A DNA stretch of 64,000 bases from Hymenobacter sp. YC55. Lineage in GTDB: Bacteria > Bacteroidota > Bacteroidia > Cytophagales > Hymenobacteraceae. Shown here one piece after another: positions 56,390 through 64,000 of the stretch. The first letter of the stretch is position 1. Each line of letters begins with the position of its first letter. A program made the translations under genes and the position numbers. Where the stretch lies: NCBI RefSeq assembly GCF_029433095.1, contig NZ_JARNTX010000001.1, positions 1,240,001 to 1,304,000 on the forward strand, read 5' to 3'. Below the pieces are notes generated by a model that saw only the letters and a program-made list of their open reading frames with translations, was not told the origin of the DNA and ran no database searches.

Positions 56390-56446
56390 AACAACCCGGC
56401 AGCAACTATGGAGTGAAGCCAGAGCATACTTCCAGGAGAAGCCAGC

Positions 56447-56454
56447 TACTTTTG
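56447..56454 (+). promoter_or_regulatory. Candidate ctlX -7 box (TACTTTTG)
   Basis: TACTTTTG matches the consensus TAnnTTTG 35 bases before the ctlX ATG. No convincing -33 element is seen at the usual spacing. Confidence 0.4.
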
Positions 56455-56488
56455 GCTGTTCTTCTTACTCCAGTTCCAGGCGAAAGTC

Positions 56489-57412
56489 ATGCAATCCACC
56501 AATACGGTTTTTCTGGTGCGCCCAGCGCGCTTTGGCTTCAACCTTGAAACGGCTGCTTCCAACTATTTTCAGCAAGCTATTGCCGACCTTGATGCACCCA
56601 CTGTGCAAGCGCTGGCTTTCGCTGAGTTTGACGCCATGGTTGCCAGCCTGCGGGCGAAAGGAATAGAGGTAGTGGTTTTCGAAGACACGCCAGAGCCTGC
56701 TAAGCCCGATGCAGTATTCCCCAACAACTGGCTGACGCTGCATCCTGATGGCCGGGTGCTGCTCTACCCAATGTGCGCCCCCAACCGGCGCCCGGAGCGC
56801 CGCCCCGATATTCTGGACGCCTTGCGCCAACACTTTACCGTCACGGAAGTCCTCGACTTATCGGCCCACGAACAGGAGGGGCGGTATCTGGAAGGCACGG
56901 GCAGCATCATCTTCGACCACGAGCACCGCATTGCCTACGCCTGCCTTTCGCCCCGCACCGATGCGGGTTTGTTTGCCGAGGTAGCAACTCAACTTCGGTA
57001 CCGGCCGGTTACTTTCCACGCCCACGATGCCCACGGTCTGGAAATCTACCACACCAACGTGATGCTGAGCATTGGGTCGGGGTTTGCGGTGGTGTGTCTG
57101 GAAAGCATAGTAAATACCGCAGAACGCGCCGCTGTGGTTGCTTCTTTCTCGCTCACCGGTCACGAAATCGTGGATATTTCGCTGGCGCAGGTAGCACACT
57201 TCGCTGGCAATATGTTGGCGCTACAGTCAGCTACAGGCGCTACTCTGCTGGCTATGTCGCAACGTGCTTTCGACGCCCTCACGCCAACGCAACACGCTAC
57301 CTTAAGCAAGTACTGCGAACTGCTGCCGCTGCCCATTCCTACCATCGAAACCATTGGGGGTGGAAGTGTCCGGTGTATGCTAGCGGAAGTGTTTCTGCCG
57401 GCTATTCGGTGA
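56489..57412 (+). CDS. ctlX: Citrulline utilisation hydrolase CtlX type (amidinotransferase/deiminase fold)
   Basis: A 307-residue protein of the guanidino-group modifying superfamily, the CtlX branch thought to act on citrulline or related compounds. The catalytic residues can be placed: the Asp region PDAVFPNNW, the Glu in EGTGSIIFDH, the His in DAHGLEIYHTN and the nucleophile Cys296 in GGGSVRCMLAEVF. The match to CtlX rather than arginine deiminase comes from the opening FLVRPARFGFN. No other citrulline or arginine genes are near. Confidence 0.92.
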   Translation: MQSTNTVFLVRPARFGFNLETAASNYFQQAIADLDAPTVQALAFAEFDAMVASLRAKGIEVVVFEDTPEPAKPDAVFPNNWLTLHPDGRVLLYPMCAPNRRPERRPDILDALRQHFTVTEVLDLSAHEQEGRYLEGTGSIIFDHEHRIAYACLSPRTDAGLFAEVATQLRYRPVTFHAHDAHGLEIYHTNVMLSIGSGFAVVCLESIVNTAERAAVVASFSLTGHEIVDISLAQVAHFAGNMLALQSATGATLLAMSQRAFDALTPTQHATLSKYCELLPLPIPTIETIGGGSVRCMLAEVFLPAIR

Positions 57413-57617
57413 TGACAAGCAAGGCGGAAGGTGGCTTGAATTGCAAGTGTGTTTGCGTGAGGAAGGTGCGAGCCTAGGGAGCAGGTGCGCTTCTTCTAAT
57501 ACGAGTTATAGCACAACCCCGTGGCGCCAGTCGTAGTAAGGTTTGTTGATAGCCGGAGGTGATGGTATGAGCCACCGTCACTTGCTCGGTGTTTTCGTCT
57601 TTACTACAACCACCCCC

Positions 57618-58355
57618 ATGAATCTAGCCGCAAATACAGTTCTTATTACCGGAGGTGCCTCAGGTATTGGTTTCGCCTTGGCCGAGCGTTTCATAAAAGC
57701 CGGCAGCACGGTTATCGTCTGTGGCCGCCGCGCCGACAAGCTGGAGGAGGCCAAGCAGAAGCTGCCCGGCCTGCACACCCGTGTTTGTGACGTGGGCGTG
57801 GCCGCCGAACGAGTGGCCCTGCTCGCCTGGGTACGGTCGGAGTTTCCGACAGTGAACGTGTTGGTCAACAATGCGGGCATCCAGAACCGGGTGCAATTCG
57901 CTACTGATACCGAGTCGTGGGAAACGCGCCAGCACGAAATTGCCATCAACGTGGATGCGCCCATTCATCTAAGCATCCTGTTCATCAATCACCTACGCGA
58001 GCAGCCCGATCCGGCCATTATCAACGTGACCTCGGGCTTGGCCTTTGCTCCGGCGGCGTTTGCGCCTATCTACAGCGCTACTAAAGCGGCGCTGCATTCC
58101 TTCACGCTGTCCTTGCGTCATCAGCTGAAAGACACGCATATCAAGGTGCTGGAGATTGTTCCGCCGGCGGTAAACACCGATCTGGGCGGGCCCGGCTTGC
58201 ACACCTTTGGGGTGCCCGTAGATGAGTTTGCCGATTCGGTGATGGCGCGGCTGGCGGCTGGCGAAATCGAGGTGGGCTTCGGTACCTCGGAAAGGAACCG
58301 GCTGGCCTCCCGGACTGAATTGGACGACATATTCCAGCAAATGAACAACCGCTAA
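57618..58355 (+). CDS. Short-chain dehydrogenase/reductase, DltE-like
   Basis: A 245-residue classical SDR from the ATG at 57618; the upstream 25 codons of the frame are not SDR-like. The NAD(P) motif is TGGASGIGFALAE (8-20). NNAG is at about residues 89-92, and the catalytic Tyr-x3-Lys is YSATK with a preceding Ser in NVTSGLAFAP. CGRRADKLEE suggests NADP preference. The substrate is unknown; the DltE-type annotation is by overall resemblance. Converges on mqo, with a shared hairpin. Confidence 0.93.
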   Translation: MNLAANTVLITGGASGIGFALAERFIKAGSTVIVCGRRADKLEEAKQKLPGLHTRVCDVGVAAERVALLAWVRSEFPTVNVLVNNAGIQNRVQFATDTESWETRQHEIAINVDAPIHLSILFINHLREQPDPAIINVTSGLAFAPAAFAPIYSATKAALHSFTLSLRHQLKDTHIKVLEIVPPAVNTDLGGPGLHTFGVPVDEFADSVMARLAAGEIEVGFGTSERNRLASRTELDDIFQQMNNR

Positions 58356-58385
58356 AGCTAGGTTGGCTGTAGCACGAGCACAGAA

Positions 58386-58440
58386 AAGGGCTGGAATCCG
58401 GACTAGGTTGTCAACTAACCTACTCCGGATTCCAGCCCTT
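58386..58440. terminator. Bidirectional terminator between the SDR gene and mqo
   Basis: A 17-base-pair perfect stem (58386-58402 with 58424-58440) that continues after one mismatch into six further pairs (58404-58409 with 58417-58422), leaving a seven-base loop. A- and T-rich flanks suit both directions. Confidence 0.88.
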
Positions 58441-58460
58441 CTTGTTGCGTCAAAAGGCGC

Positions 58461-59990
58461 TTATTGCTTCTCCGCCACCTGTTCTACGTTCAGTCCTAGC
58501 ACGGCATTGGTACGGGCCCGCACCTGCTCTACTAGTTTTGGGTCATCGGATAACGACTTGCCAAACGAGGGTAGCATTTCGCGGAAGCAAGCTTGCCACT
58601 CGGGCGTAGCCGACTGCTGCGGAAAGCACTTCTGAATAAGGTTCACCATGATGCTCACGGCCGTAGAGGCACCCGGTGAGGCCCCAAGCAATGCGGCAAT
58701 AGAACCGTCGGCGGCACTTACTACCTCCGTACCGAATTCCAGCACACCGCCTTCCTTTTTGTCTTTCTTGATAACCTGCACGCGCTGACCGGCAATAGCT
58801 AATTCCCAATCTTCGGGCCGGGCCTCGGGCAAATACTCCCGCAATGCCGCCACCCGGTCTTGCGGCGACTGGCGCACCTGCTGAATCAAGTATTTAGTAA
58901 GCGGAATATTTTTAAGGCCGGCCATAATCATGGGCCGCAGGTTGTTGAGCTGAATCGAGCCCGGTAAGTCCAGGTAAGAGCCGGTTTTCAGGAACTTGGT
59001 GCTGAAGCCGGCATAGGGGCCAAACAACAACTCGCGCTTGCCTTCAATCATGCGCGTATCCAAGTGAGGCACCGACATAGGCGGCGAGCCCACGGCGGCT
59101 TTGCCGTACACCTTGGCTTGGTGCCGGGCAATTACGGCCGGGTTAATGCATTTCAGCCACTGCCCACTCACCGGGAAGCCACCAAACCCGTTGGCTTCTG
59201 GAATTCCGGATTTCTCGAGTAGCGGTAATGAGCCACCCCCGGCCCCAATGAACACAAAGCGGCCGCGCACTTTCACGGTCTCGCCCGTAGTCAGGTTCTT
59301 GGCCCTGATGCGCCAGAGTCCGTCTTCTTGCTTCTGCCGGAGCTTCTGCACCTCGTGGTGAAAGTGGAACGTGACGCCTGGCTTGTTTTGCAGCAGCGTG
59401 AACATGCCGCGGGTGAGGGAGCCAAAGTTGACGTCGGTACCCAGATCCATGCGGGTGGCAGCTACGGGTTGCTCGGGGTCACGGCCTTCCATGACCAGCG
59501 GCATCCAGTCTTGCAGTTGCGCCCGGTCTTCCGAGAATTCCATGCCTTTGAACAGCGCTGACTGCGTGAGGGCCGCGTGGCGCTTGCGCAGATACTCCAC
59601 GTTTTTGAGGCCCCACACAAAGCTCATGTGCGGGATGTGGTTGATGAAGCGCTGAATATCTTTTACCTCGTAGCGCTCAGCTAGAAACGACCAGAACTGC
59701 TTCGACTCCTCGAACTGCTCGGCTATTTTCAGGGCCTTGCTGATGTCGATGGAGCCGTCGGGGCGCTCTGGGGTGTAGTTTAGTTCGCAGAAAGCGGAGT
59801 GGCCGGTACCGGCATTGTTCCACGCGTCGGAGCTTTCGGCGGCCGCCACGTCCAGCCGCTCGAACACAGTGATAGTTAGGTTAGGGTCCAGCTCTTTGAG
59901 CATCATCCCCAACGTGGCGCTCATAATGCCCGCACCGATGAGAATGACGTCGGTTACGGGCTGATCAGCGGAAATATCGTTGGTTGGCAT
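58461..59990 (-). CDS. mqo: Malate:quinone oxidoreductase
   Basis: A 509-residue FAD enzyme that oxidises malate to oxaloacetate at the inner membrane and feeds electrons to quinone. Typical marks: DVILIGAGIMSATLG (FAD-binding, about 14-28), AWNNAGTGHSAFCELNYTPE, INHIPHMSFVWG, and the C-terminal LLGASPGASTAVSIM. Length matches the family. A stem-loop (60018-60053) lies 28 bases before its start. Confidence 0.96.
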   Translation of the reverse strand: MPTNDISADQPVTDVILIGAGIMSATLGMMLKELDPNLTITVFERLDVAAAESSDAWNNAGTGHSAFCELNYTPERPDGSIDISKALKIAEQFEESKQFWSFLAERYEVKDIQRFINHIPHMSFVWGLKNVEYLRKRHAALTQSALFKGMEFSEDRAQLQDWMPLVMEGRDPEQPVAATRMDLGTDVNFGSLTRGMFTLLQNKPGVTFHFHHEVQKLRQKQEDGLWRIRAKNLTTGETVKVRGRFVFIGAGGGSLPLLEKSGIPEANGFGGFPVSGQWLKCINPAVIARHQAKVYGKAAVGSPPMSVPHLDTRMIEGKRELLFGPYAGFSTKFLKTGSYLDLPGSIQLNNLRPMIMAGLKNIPLTKYLIQQVRQSPQDRVAALREYLPEARPEDWELAIAGQRVQVIKKDKKEGGVLEFGTEVVSAADGSIAALLGASPGASTAVSIMVNLIQKCFPQQSATPEWQACFREMLPSFGKSLSDDPKLVEQVRARTNAVLGLNVEQVAEKQ

Positions 59991-60582
59991 AGGTTGAGAA
60001 GCAGAGTTACAGAACCCGCCCCGGCTTACTGCTGGAAAGCATCAGGCCGGGGCAGACTAGGAAAGACAATAGTTAGATGAGCGGAATTCCAGAGTACGAA
60101 GAAACATGCAGAAAAGGTGCTGTTGAGGGTCAGCAGGAGCAATTTAGGTAGTTGAGGGCCCGCCAAAATATGTGGGCTATTCTGTCGCTAGCATGAAGTT
60201 GTACTCGTGGAACTAGTGGCGTAAAACTAGTGCTAGAACTCTAAAAGCACCACTCTACTTCAGCTGATAAGAAGCTTAGCCTCCTAAAGGAAGCCGGTTT
60301 TCTAGGCGCCAAGCGTACCGCTTCTCTTGCTTGATCTTATCTAACTGATAGAGCACGAGGTACTTCAACAAGCAGGTATTAGAGTAAGTAGGCTACTCCA
60401 TAAGGCCGCAGAAAAAGCTGCTGTTTACCTAGTTCCGCTGGCGTAACATTGGCTTGTAAAACGCGTGTTTAACAACGTAAAAAACCTTTAAAAAAGCGGT
60501 AAAATACGGGTATTTGAGCGGTTTTAAGGACCTATATAGTAGGGTTTGGTGTTCTATCAACAGCTACCAAATCCGCATATTC
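59991..60582. other. Long intergenic region between divergent mqo and SplB-like gene
   Basis: About 590 bases. It contains a GC-rich inverted repeat (60018-60053) near mqo and an AT-rich, A-tract-bearing stretch (about 60478-60520) near the SplB-like start. No protein-coding frame that I can support. Confidence 0.5.
60018..60053 (-). repeat. Stem-loop in the mqo leader region
   Basis: GCCCCGGC (60018-60025) pairs with GCCGGGGC (60046-60053), 20-base loop. On the reverse strand it lies between promoter and mqo start and has no T run, so it is more likely an mRNA leader structure or operator than a terminator. Confidence 0.4.
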
Positions 60583-61701
60583 ATGTTCGATTCCCTGCCC
60601 GTATTACCGCTATTCGATCAGTCGGCGCCAGCTCCTTTTGTTGCGCCAGAGCCCCTCACGAAGTCGGCCAAGCTGTGGCTGCCGAAGCGGGTGCTTTTCA
60701 CGCCCGATGCGCTCGACGAGCCCTTCGGTCAGCAGATTTACGAGCGGGTAACGGCGCACGACTTGGAGGTGGAAGTGCTGAAGAGCAACCGCCTCACCAA
60801 CCTGCGCGGTGCCGATGCGCGTGAAACCTACCGCAACGCCAAAAACACGCTGGCCGTGGTAAAGGCCCCCGCCGGTGCCTTGCGCCTGCAGCCCACGCCG
60901 CCTTCCGCCGACTGGCAGATGAACCTAGCCGAAGGCTGCCCCGCTCACTGCCAGTACTGCTACCTAGCCGGTAGCTTGCAGGGCCCGCCGGTAGTGCGCG
61001 TATTTGCCAACTTGCCCCAGCTTCTCGAAAACACCGCCAACTACGAGCAGCCCGGCCGCCTCACCAGCTTCGAGGTAAGCTGCTACACCGACGTGCTAGG
61101 CATCGAGCACCTGACGGGTAGCCTGGCCGAGTGCATTCGGTATTACGGCACGCGCGAAGGGTCGCGGCTGCGCTTCGTGAGCAAGTACAACCACGTCGAT
61201 TCGCTGCTGGACTTGCCGCACCAGGGGCACACCCGTGCCCGCGTCAGCTTGAATGCCGAGCCTGTGGCCCGGCGTATGGAAGGCGGCACCGCCTCAGTGG
61301 AAGCCCGCATCCAGGCGCTGCGCAAGCTGGCCCTGCCGGTCGAGCAGGGTGGGGGTGGCTACCCGGTAGGGGTGGTACTGGCCCCCATTATGCTGGTTCC
61401 TGACTGGCGCGAGCACTACACTAATCTGCTCGACCGGGTAGCTGCTGCCCTCGACTTCGATTGCGACCTGACCGTGGAGTTCATTACGCACCGCTTCACG
61501 CCGGGCTCGCGCGATGTGCTGCGCGAGTGGTACCCCAATACGTCGCTCAACTTCGACGAAAGCATCCGGGCCGCTAAGCGCAACAAGTTTGGCGGCGTGA
61601 AATACGTCTACCAGCCCGACGACATGCGCCCGCTCAAGCAGTTCTTCTACGAAGAGTGGCAACAGCGTTTCCCTAACGCTCCCATTCAGTATTGGACGTA
61701 G
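60583..61701 (+). CDS. Spore photoproduct lyase-family radical SAM protein
   Basis: A 372-residue protein started at the ATG at 60583 (the frame's TTG at 60514 lacks support). The radical SAM cluster motif is Cys119-x3-Cys123-x2-Cys126 (EGCPAHCQYCYLAG). Downstream, VSLNAEPVARRME and the C-terminal KRNKFGGVKYVYQPDD match the spore photoproduct lyase (SplB) group. In spore formers this enzyme repairs UV spore photoproduct; the organism here gives no sign of sporulation. Relatives in non-sporulating bacteria exist and their substrate is not settled. It is followed by a perfect bidirectional terminator. Confidence 0.85.
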   Translation: MFDSLPVLPLFDQSAPAPFVAPEPLTKSAKLWLPKRVLFTPDALDEPFGQQIYERVTAHDLEVEVLKSNRLTNLRGADARETYRNAKNTLAVVKAPAGALRLQPTPPSADWQMNLAEGCPAHCQYCYLAGSLQGPPVVRVFANLPQLLENTANYEQPGRLTSFEVSCYTDVLGIEHLTGSLAECIRYYGTREGSRLRFVSKYNHVDSLLDLPHQGHTRARVSLNAEPVARRMEGGTASVEARIQALRKLALPVEQGGGGYPVGVVLAPIMLVPDWREHYTNLLDRVAAALDFDCDLTVEFITHRFTPGSRDVLREWYPNTSLNFDESIRAAKRNKFGGVKYVYQPDDMRPLKQFFYEEWQQRFPNAPIQYWT

Positions 61702-61718
61702 CCTGTGCACAGTGCTTG

Positions 61719-61766
61719 CAAGCAAAGAGGGCGCGCAAACCTAGGTTTGCGCGCCCTCTTTGCTTG
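61719..61766. terminator. Bidirectional terminator between the SplB-like and GNAT genes
   Basis: A perfect 48-base palindrome with centre at 61742/61743 (central CCTAGG) lies between two converging genes. Fold-back gives a very stable stem with A- and T-rich outer ends. Confidence 0.88.
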
Positions 61767-61809
61767 TATAGGGTTAGCAGTACTTCGTGAAAAATACTGC
61801 CAGTTACAC

Positions 61810-62364
61810 TTACAAAACAGCGGCTTTCTTGCCGTGGAGTTCGTACCATTCGTGCTCCAGCATGCTCATTTCTATGAGGCTCCAATAACTGTCGCCGTGT
61901 TTGAGCACATCACGCATGATGCCGTCTTTCTTCATGCCGCACTTTTCGTAGCACGCAATAGCCGCCGTGTTGGAATCGTAAACACCAAGGTCGATGCGGT
62001 GCAGGCCTAAGTCCTCGAAGCCAATTTTCAGCACTGCTTTTATCATGCCCTGGCACACGCCACGGCCTCTAACCGTAGTATTGCCCACGAGCACGCGGCT
62101 GATACGAGCCGAATTATTTTTTTGGCTAATGCCGCCGAGCGAAATGTGTCCCACCGTTTCACCACTTCTTGATTCGATGGCCTTGTATACCAGCGCGTCC
62201 GATTCGGGTGGGTTGTTGGTGCCTTCTAGGTACCACGCAAGTTTGTCTTCGGTTAGGGGAAAGCTGAATAGTGAACCCGACCAGTTTTGGAGCAATTCCG
62301 GGTCCTGAATCCAGCCAATCAATTGCTTGAAGTCGGCGGGAGTGAAATATTCTAATTGAATCAT
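61810..62364 (-). CDS. GNAT family N-acetyltransferase (RimJ/RimL type)
   Basis: A 184-residue acetyltransferase. The acetyl-CoA-binding A motif region VLVGNTTVRGRGVCQGM is followed by the RimJ/RimL-like RIDLGVYDSNTAAIACYEKCG; the opening LEYFTPADFKQLIGWI also fits. It probably acetylates a small molecule or a protein N-terminus; the acceptor is unknown. Confidence 0.92.
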   Translation of the reverse strand: MIQLEYFTPADFKQLIGWIQDPELLQNWSGSLFSFPLTEDKLAWYLEGTNNPPESDALVYKAIESRSGETVGHISLGGISQKNNSARISRVLVGNTTVRGRGVCQGMIKAVLKIGFEDLGLHRIDLGVYDSNTAAIACYEKCGMKKDGIMRDVLKHGDSYWSLIEMSMLEHEWYELHGKKAAVL

Positions 62365-62571
62365 AAAATCGGCAGTAAGAAGAGGCGTGCTCTAGCAAAA
62401 GAGTGACACGCCAGATGAGTGTGAACCTGCCAAGATACGACATCGTCAGCCACTGTTGAGCTTGGCTAACAGATATTAGGCAGCGTAACTAGCTGCGATT
62501 ATGCAATGGACAGTCGTATAGAACCCCAAAACAAGGCGGGGAGTGCCCTTTTTTCCAAGAATAGTTGCTGT

Positions 62572-63681
62572 CTAGCTTGCTTCCGCTACTGCTCCCGAGG
62601 GTAGGAAAGGCTGCTCCGGCGCGTCCATGGTAGTGCGGGTCTTGGGTAGACTGTCGGGGTAGTTCGTTTGGATAAAAGCCACTAATTGTTCCCGTATTTC
62701 GCAACGCAGATCAAAGGCCCGGCTGGAGTTCGAGGCGCTCATCAGGGCCCGTAGTTCCATGGTGCGCTCTTTGGAGTCGGTGACCTGCAGCACGCACACG
62801 CGCTTGTCCCAGAGCGGGTTCTTCTCCACGAGCCGTTTCAGTTCAGCGCGCACTTCGTCTACCGGCAGCGTGTAATCGGTGTAGATGAAAACCGTACCGA
62901 TAAGTTGCGACGCGGTGCGGGTCCAGTTCTGGAAAGGCTTCTCGATAAAGTAGTTGATGGGCAACACCAGCCGCCGCTCGTCCCAGATGCGCAGCACCAC
63001 ATACGTAAACGTTATTTCCTCGACCCGGCCCCATTCGCCCTCTACCACCAGTACATCGTCAATGCGGATAGGCTGCGTGAAGGCAATCTGAAAGCCAGCC
63101 AGCAAGTTGGCAATGGAACGCTGCGCCGCAAAGCCCACAATCACGCTGGCAATACCCGCCGAGGTCAGCAGGCCGGTCCCGATCCGACGTACCGTCGCGA
63201 AGCTCATCAGAATGAGCGCCATGGCCACGAATATGATAATGGAGACCACCAACTTGCGCACGAATTGCAACTGCGTGAACAGCTTGCGAACCTGCAAGTT
63301 GTTGTCGCCATCGAGCTGGTAGTGCTGCTTTATTAGGTCCTCGATTACGTCCACGGTTTTCACCAGTCCCCACGCAAACGTGACCACGAAGGCCGTTACC
63401 GCCACGCGCTCTAGGATTCCCAAATGCTTGGGTGAAAGCGGAACCAATGGCAATACAAATAGCAGCGTAAGCACCGGGAAAAAGAAGGTGCTGGCGTGGT
63501 TCAGGTGTTTGGCAACAGAGTGGGAGAGGAGCGTGGTTTCGCGCTTATTGTACGCACGTAGTACCCGGAAGACAACAAATTTGATAAGCAACCCTACGGC
63601 CAAACCACCCGCTACCAAGGCCAGTGTGTGCAAAACAGCTTCCGCCTGATCGGGCAGAAGTTCCGGTAAGTTCAGTTTCAT
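62572..63681 (-). CDS. MscS-family mechanosensitive ion channel
   Basis: A 369-residue channel that opens under membrane tension to protect against osmotic down-shock. I use the ATG at 63681 (a TTG three codons upstream is less likely). Four helices lie in the first ~190 residues. The pore-lining region reads ATVRRIGTGLLTSAGIASVIVGFAAQ-like in two pieces (TGLLTSAGIASVIVGFAAQ, then RSIANLLAGFQIAFTQPIRI), as in MscS. The C-terminal beta domain follows (GRVEEITFTYVVLRIWDERR) and a short Pro-rich tail. Confidence 0.94.
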   Translation of the reverse strand: MKLNLPELLPDQAEAVLHTLALVAGGLAVGLLIKFVVFRVLRAYNKRETTLLSHSVAKHLNHASTFFFPVLTLLFVLPLVPLSPKHLGILERVAVTAFVVTFAWGLVKTVDVIEDLIKQHYQLDGDNNLQVRKLFTQLQFVRKLVVSIIIFVAMALILMSFATVRRIGTGLLTSAGIASVIVGFAAQRSIANLLAGFQIAFTQPIRIDDVLVVEGEWGRVEEITFTYVVLRIWDERRLVLPINYFIEKPFQNWTRTASQLIGTVFIYTDYTLPVDEVRAELKRLVEKNPLWDKRVCVLQVTDSKERTMELRALMSASNSSRAFDLRCEIREQLVAFIQTNYPDSLPKTRTTMDAPEQPFLPSGAVAEAS

Positions 63682-64000
63682 GCGCAACAAGCAAATTCAT
63701 CTGACAGTACCCGGCTCCAAGTCGAAAGGTTGCTTGCAGCGCATTTTCTGGCTTAGCAGCAACAAGCTCACGAGCAGGTGACAGCACCAGGATTACACGA
63801 GCAGGTGGTAGCCCTACTATTCAATTAGTAGTATGCTTACTGATTGACTTGTAAGTGGTTGTCTAGCTGCCACAATCATTGCTACTTTCCCAAGGTCTTG
63901 CCGCTTAAAAGAGTTGGCGGAACTGCCGCGCCGTTTCGGGAACTTACCCCGGAAAGTCGTAAATATGGACTGTGATTAATATTTATTGAGCTGACGCTAA
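63682..64000. other. Intergenic region at the window end
   Basis: About 320 bases upstream of the MscS-type gene. Nothing that I can support as a gene or structured element; a gene could begin beyond the window. Confidence 0.5.

Noticed and set aside
1..64000. CRISPR array, phage, integron or transposon
   Set aside because: I saw no regularly spaced direct repeats, no transposase or integrase, and no terminal inverted repeats flanking a gene block.

Overview
The window looks like chromosome from a Bacteroidota bacterium of the Hymenobacter type (Cytophagales). This rests on gene content: a SusC/SusD pair, three secreted proteins ending in type IX secretion (T9SS) sorting domains, TAnnTTTG-like -7 promoter boxes, many lipoproteins with Ser-Cys lipoboxes, and moderately GC-rich coding sequence with AT-richer gaps. 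I found no rRNA, tRNA, CRISPR array, transposase, phage or conjugation gene, so it reads as core or lightly accessory chromosome. The assignment is from recognition only; no database was searched.

Layout. 1-6.5 kb: start of a zinc alcohol dehydrogenase, a secreted formylglycine-enzyme-fold (FGE-fold) protein, a BNR-repeat T9SS protein, topoisomerase III and two small membrane proteins. 6.5-15.5 kb: an Lgt-like membrane enzyme fused to an extra C-terminal domain, a second FGE-fold protein with a T9SS tail, an NAD-binding DUF2867 protein, a DUF1579 protein and a GH3 glycosidase. 15.6-19.4 kb: lysA and lysC in tandem with a terminator-like leader in front of lysC, then an SPFH protein. 19.7-26.7 kb: a susC-susD pair and a secreted M28 peptidase. 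26.9-34.1 kb: a biotin locus in two units, bioB-orf87 and orf205-bioF-lipoprotein-bioD-bioA-ketosynthase. 34.5-46.3 kb: two YiaA-like paralogues around a sugar acetyltransferase, rluF, a seven-blade FG-GAP T9SS protein, a lipoprotein plus peptidase pair, yebC, a metallo-beta-lactamase-fold hydrolase and a Gly/Ser/Thr/Ala-rich lipoprotein. 47-64 kb: an NmrA protein, an SH3-like lipoprotein, a DUF1624 acyltransferase-like membrane protein, a BLUF blue-light sensor, a repeat protein, DUF1003, a methyltransferase, a DUF937-OmpA-SH3 envelope protein, ctlX, an SDR, mqo, a spore-photoproduct-lyase-like radical SAM protein, a GNAT acetyltransferase and an MscS channel.

How the genes work together. 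The clearest units are lysine biosynthesis (lysC-lysA), biotin synthesis (bioB, bioF, bioD, bioA plus a ketosynthase, with no bioC or bioH in the window) and glycan or peptide uptake (susCD). Many transcription units end in strong inverted repeats; four convergent gene pairs share one near-perfect or perfect bidirectional hairpin.

The observations I rate highest are the possible lysine-codon attenuator before lysC, the ketosynthase overlapping bioA, the Lgt-like fusion, and the SH3-like domain shared by two envelope proteins 5 kb apart. No complete new multi-gene defence or mobile system was seen.
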